From contig JAQFVV010006255.1 of the NCBI GenBank assembly GCA_028023455.1, positions 2,356,001-2,420,000 of the forward strand: DNA of 64,000 bases, in the 5' to 3' direction. This document shows, one piece after another, positions 61,840 through 64,000 of this stretch (position 1 is the stretch's first letter; each line of letters begins with the position of its first letter). Under the pieces are notes generated by a model. The model did not search any database. It was given only the letters and a program-made list of their open reading frames with translations, and had not been told where the DNA came from. Made by a program: the position numbers and the translations under genes. The DNA comes from Epiperipatus broadwayi (Eukaryota; Onychophora; Udeonychophora; Euonychophora; Peripatidae).

Positions 61840-64000
61840 TAGGGGCATGTTCTTCATGACATTGGCATGAAAATTGACTATTGTCATTGCCTAAAAGGTC
61901 TGTGTATTTCTGACATTTTCAGATTTTCCCCCCATCTAATAATTTTAAAATTGTGACACACATGGGGTTTTAATAAACACAAAATCTCCACACACGGAAT
62001 TGACAATGTTTTGAATACTCTTCCCCCCCCCATTTTACCATTTTATCTCTGGCTTATCTGGTCTACTTCTGAGTCTTTTGAAAATCACTGGTAATTTTGT
62101 TTGTATAAGGATTAGACAACTCCATTCAAAATGCATTTCTATAGGCATGAACCTGATTAAATATTTACATAACCAGTTAATATAATTGATGGCTTGTTTG
62201 ATTATATTAATTCAACCTAAATAATTAAATCAATTCAATTTTTTTATTATCTTCTCATTCAGGTTAGATTGAGGTTTGTGAATCCAAGGCATGCTAGGGT
62301 TTGATATTGTTTTTATTTATCCAGGCCTTCCATTCTTGTGTCATGAATGGGTATTGTGATCTGTAATAATCCTTTTGATTTACCCACAATAGGAAATTAT
62401 TGGTTTAGCAGCATCTTCGTAGTATTTTTTTCTGTCAGATTTTGAGTTGGGATATATATATAAACATACTCTGAAAATTCATCATATGTCACCAATAGAA
62501 ATCTGAAACATCTGAATGGCAGTAAAGGTCCATAGAAATTAAAAGCCAATAACTCATTAGTCTCAGAAATAATCGGTTACAGTGTTCTTGCATATCACTT
62601 ATTTACTGGTTTTGAGCTGTCATAAGTTCAATGAGGACAAAACATTATAATCCTTTCTAGTGGAGCAACGTATGCAGAGCTTGCTCCACTTTACTAGGAT
62701 CAAAATGTTTATACAAGCAGTGGGTATATTTATTGAGGTTTGTCTTCCATATCTTTAGGAATTAATATTTTCCAGATTGATCTTCACATTATGTTTTATA
62801 TAACTGAATACTGTAATTTAATCTGTACTTGTGGCTCACTCTTTATATTTCTTTATAATCCTGATGATCTTTAGGCAATTATTTTTCTAAGTATAAAATT
62901 TGTCTTTGTATTGCCTGTTGATTCTTTGCATCTGTTTCAGTTTTTATTTTTTACTGAATTATCCATTGTTAGGATATGGCTGCAATAAAAGAGTCTTCAA
63001 TCAAAAGGTGGTCTTGTGATGACTAACAGGATACCTGCTTAACATATCGGAGACAGTATTGTTTGCTTCAAAAAATGCATGATATGATAGTTACATTTTT
63101 GTTAAAACAAATTTCATTGTATCAAATGATCATTCATTAACTTTTGTTCAGAAACAAGGTTTATTGTCAATGACAATTATGACTTCAGAGTCTAGCAAAA
63201 GGTGCTTGAATTTTCGTAATACCCACACAATTATCAATTCCTTTTTTCAGTTACAGAATAATTTAACTCGCTGCCATGGAGTAACCTATTACACCCTGAG
63301 TTGATTTGATTATTTAACTGGAATGGTGTTATTATCAAACCAAAGCATGTGCTGTCAGTTTTGCCTTGGAGGCTTTTATGGAAAGTGGATAAGCCAAAAT
63401 GACTCACAAAATTTGTACTTTTACTTTAAGGAAATTTCTCTCATGATGAATTATTTATCATTGTTGATATTTTGTCAATAGTTTTAGTAGAGAGTCTGCA
63501 TTCTTTGCAAAAAATTTTAAAATCCACAATAGAAATTACAAAGGTCCACGAAAGATATGAGTACCTTTTTTTTGAAGTGGATACAGGAAAATCTTAAATG
63601 ATACTTATCTTTTCTGAGTGAGGCTGAGATCTTTCTTATAAATCTTATGACTGAGAAATACACCTTTGTTTACTATTATGTGCTTTTCCTTATATTTATG
63701 TTTTTTTATTTTTATATTCTTTCATGAATAGTTCCATGAGATTCAGTTAAATTAACTAACCGAGGCAATAATGTTGCCATCAACATTAAAACACAACTTA
63801 AGTTCTGACAATATTTGATCCAGGCATCTAATAAAGTTCAGTTCCACTTTTAATACATTCAAATAGCATTCTTTTAAATACACATGAATACTCTTTGTAC
63901 CAAAACACTTTATACTTATAATCATGTGGTTGGAGCTGTATGTGCCAGTAATTATCTGTAAGGTCTATAGTGGTAAACGCTGATTTTTGCTTGAATATAA
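61840..64000 (-). pseudogene. Ty3/Gypsy-type LTR retrotransposon pol remnant, cut by window edge
   Basis: Minus-strand blocks follow Ty3/Gypsy pol order from right to left. RT: FTTIDLTDNYWHIQLQPHDY (63978 downwards), the FSKxDLxSGYxQIxL motif. RT connection: VFLSHKI, then FAKNADSLLKLLTK. RNase H: SELNYSVTEKR (about 63270-63300), the SRxLxxxExNYSxxExE motif. Integrase: FYGPLLPFRCF and FLLVTYDEFSEYVYI (about 62460-62550), matching DxxGPLPxSxxGxxYILVxVDxFSKY; FMTQEWKAWINKNNIKP (about 62300-62350); MPIEMHF (about 62150); and GDFVFIKT (about 61970). The elements copy via RNA and insert by integrase. Stops and frameshifts throughout show this copy is dead. Gag, protease and the 5' LTR would lie beyond the right edge; no 3' LTR was identified. 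Confidence 0.85.

Overview
This is eukaryotic, almost certainly invertebrate animal, nuclear DNA. It is very AT-rich (about a quarter G+C by eye), has long homopolymers and microsatellites, and carries several classes of metazoan transposable element. No bacterial-type genes, operons, rRNA or functional tRNA are present. The only host gene piece that can be named with confidence is one internal exon (52973-53156, + strand). Its 61 codons match the strongly conserved ER E3 ubiquitin ligase MARCHF6 (TEB4/Doa10 family). No other MARCHF6 exon was recognised, so the flanking introns are probably very long, as in large animal genomes. The phylum cannot be fixed from the window.

The rest is mainly a graveyard of mobile DNA. 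From left to right it holds: a degraded LINE (about 360-1250); a 228-bp tandem duplication (2345-2799); a repeat family with copies at 2990-3285, 4963-5729 (head-to-head palindrome) and 42742-43040; a hAT MITE closely resembling the horizontally transferred SPIN/OposCharlie group (3584-3763); a possible minus-strand exon (10209-10263); a foldback element with a hammerhead-like motif (10662-11009); an RTE-type LINE whose 5' part is inverted (11981-13440); LTR-like sequence (14650-15600); a probable solo LTR (19262-20399); and a minus-strand LTR retrotransposon with two LTR-like ends around a gag-like interior (23883-30210), bounded by unusually long direct repeats.

Further right come a Tc1-type transposase pseudogene (31230-31990), two copies of a tRNA-derived SINE (33991-34104, 34414-34544), a LINE fragment joined to a Penelope-like retroelement with RT and GIY-YIG parts (37257-39470), minisatellites (43870-44600), a second LTR-like copy (46670-47907), the MARCHF6 exon, a 1.25-kb terminal-inverted-repeat element just downstream of it (53287-54540), a third SINE (55852-55948), a tandem array (59100-59690), a CR1/Jockey-type LINE fragment (60220-60960), and a Ty3/Gypsy pol remnant on the minus strand running off the right edge (61840-64000).

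All transposon coding regions are broken by stops and frameshifts. They were read by eye from conserved motifs, so their boundaries are approximate. The SINEs, with perfect target-site duplications of 10-13 bp, are the best-preserved insertions. Long stretches between these features are AT-rich sequence with no recognisable gene.
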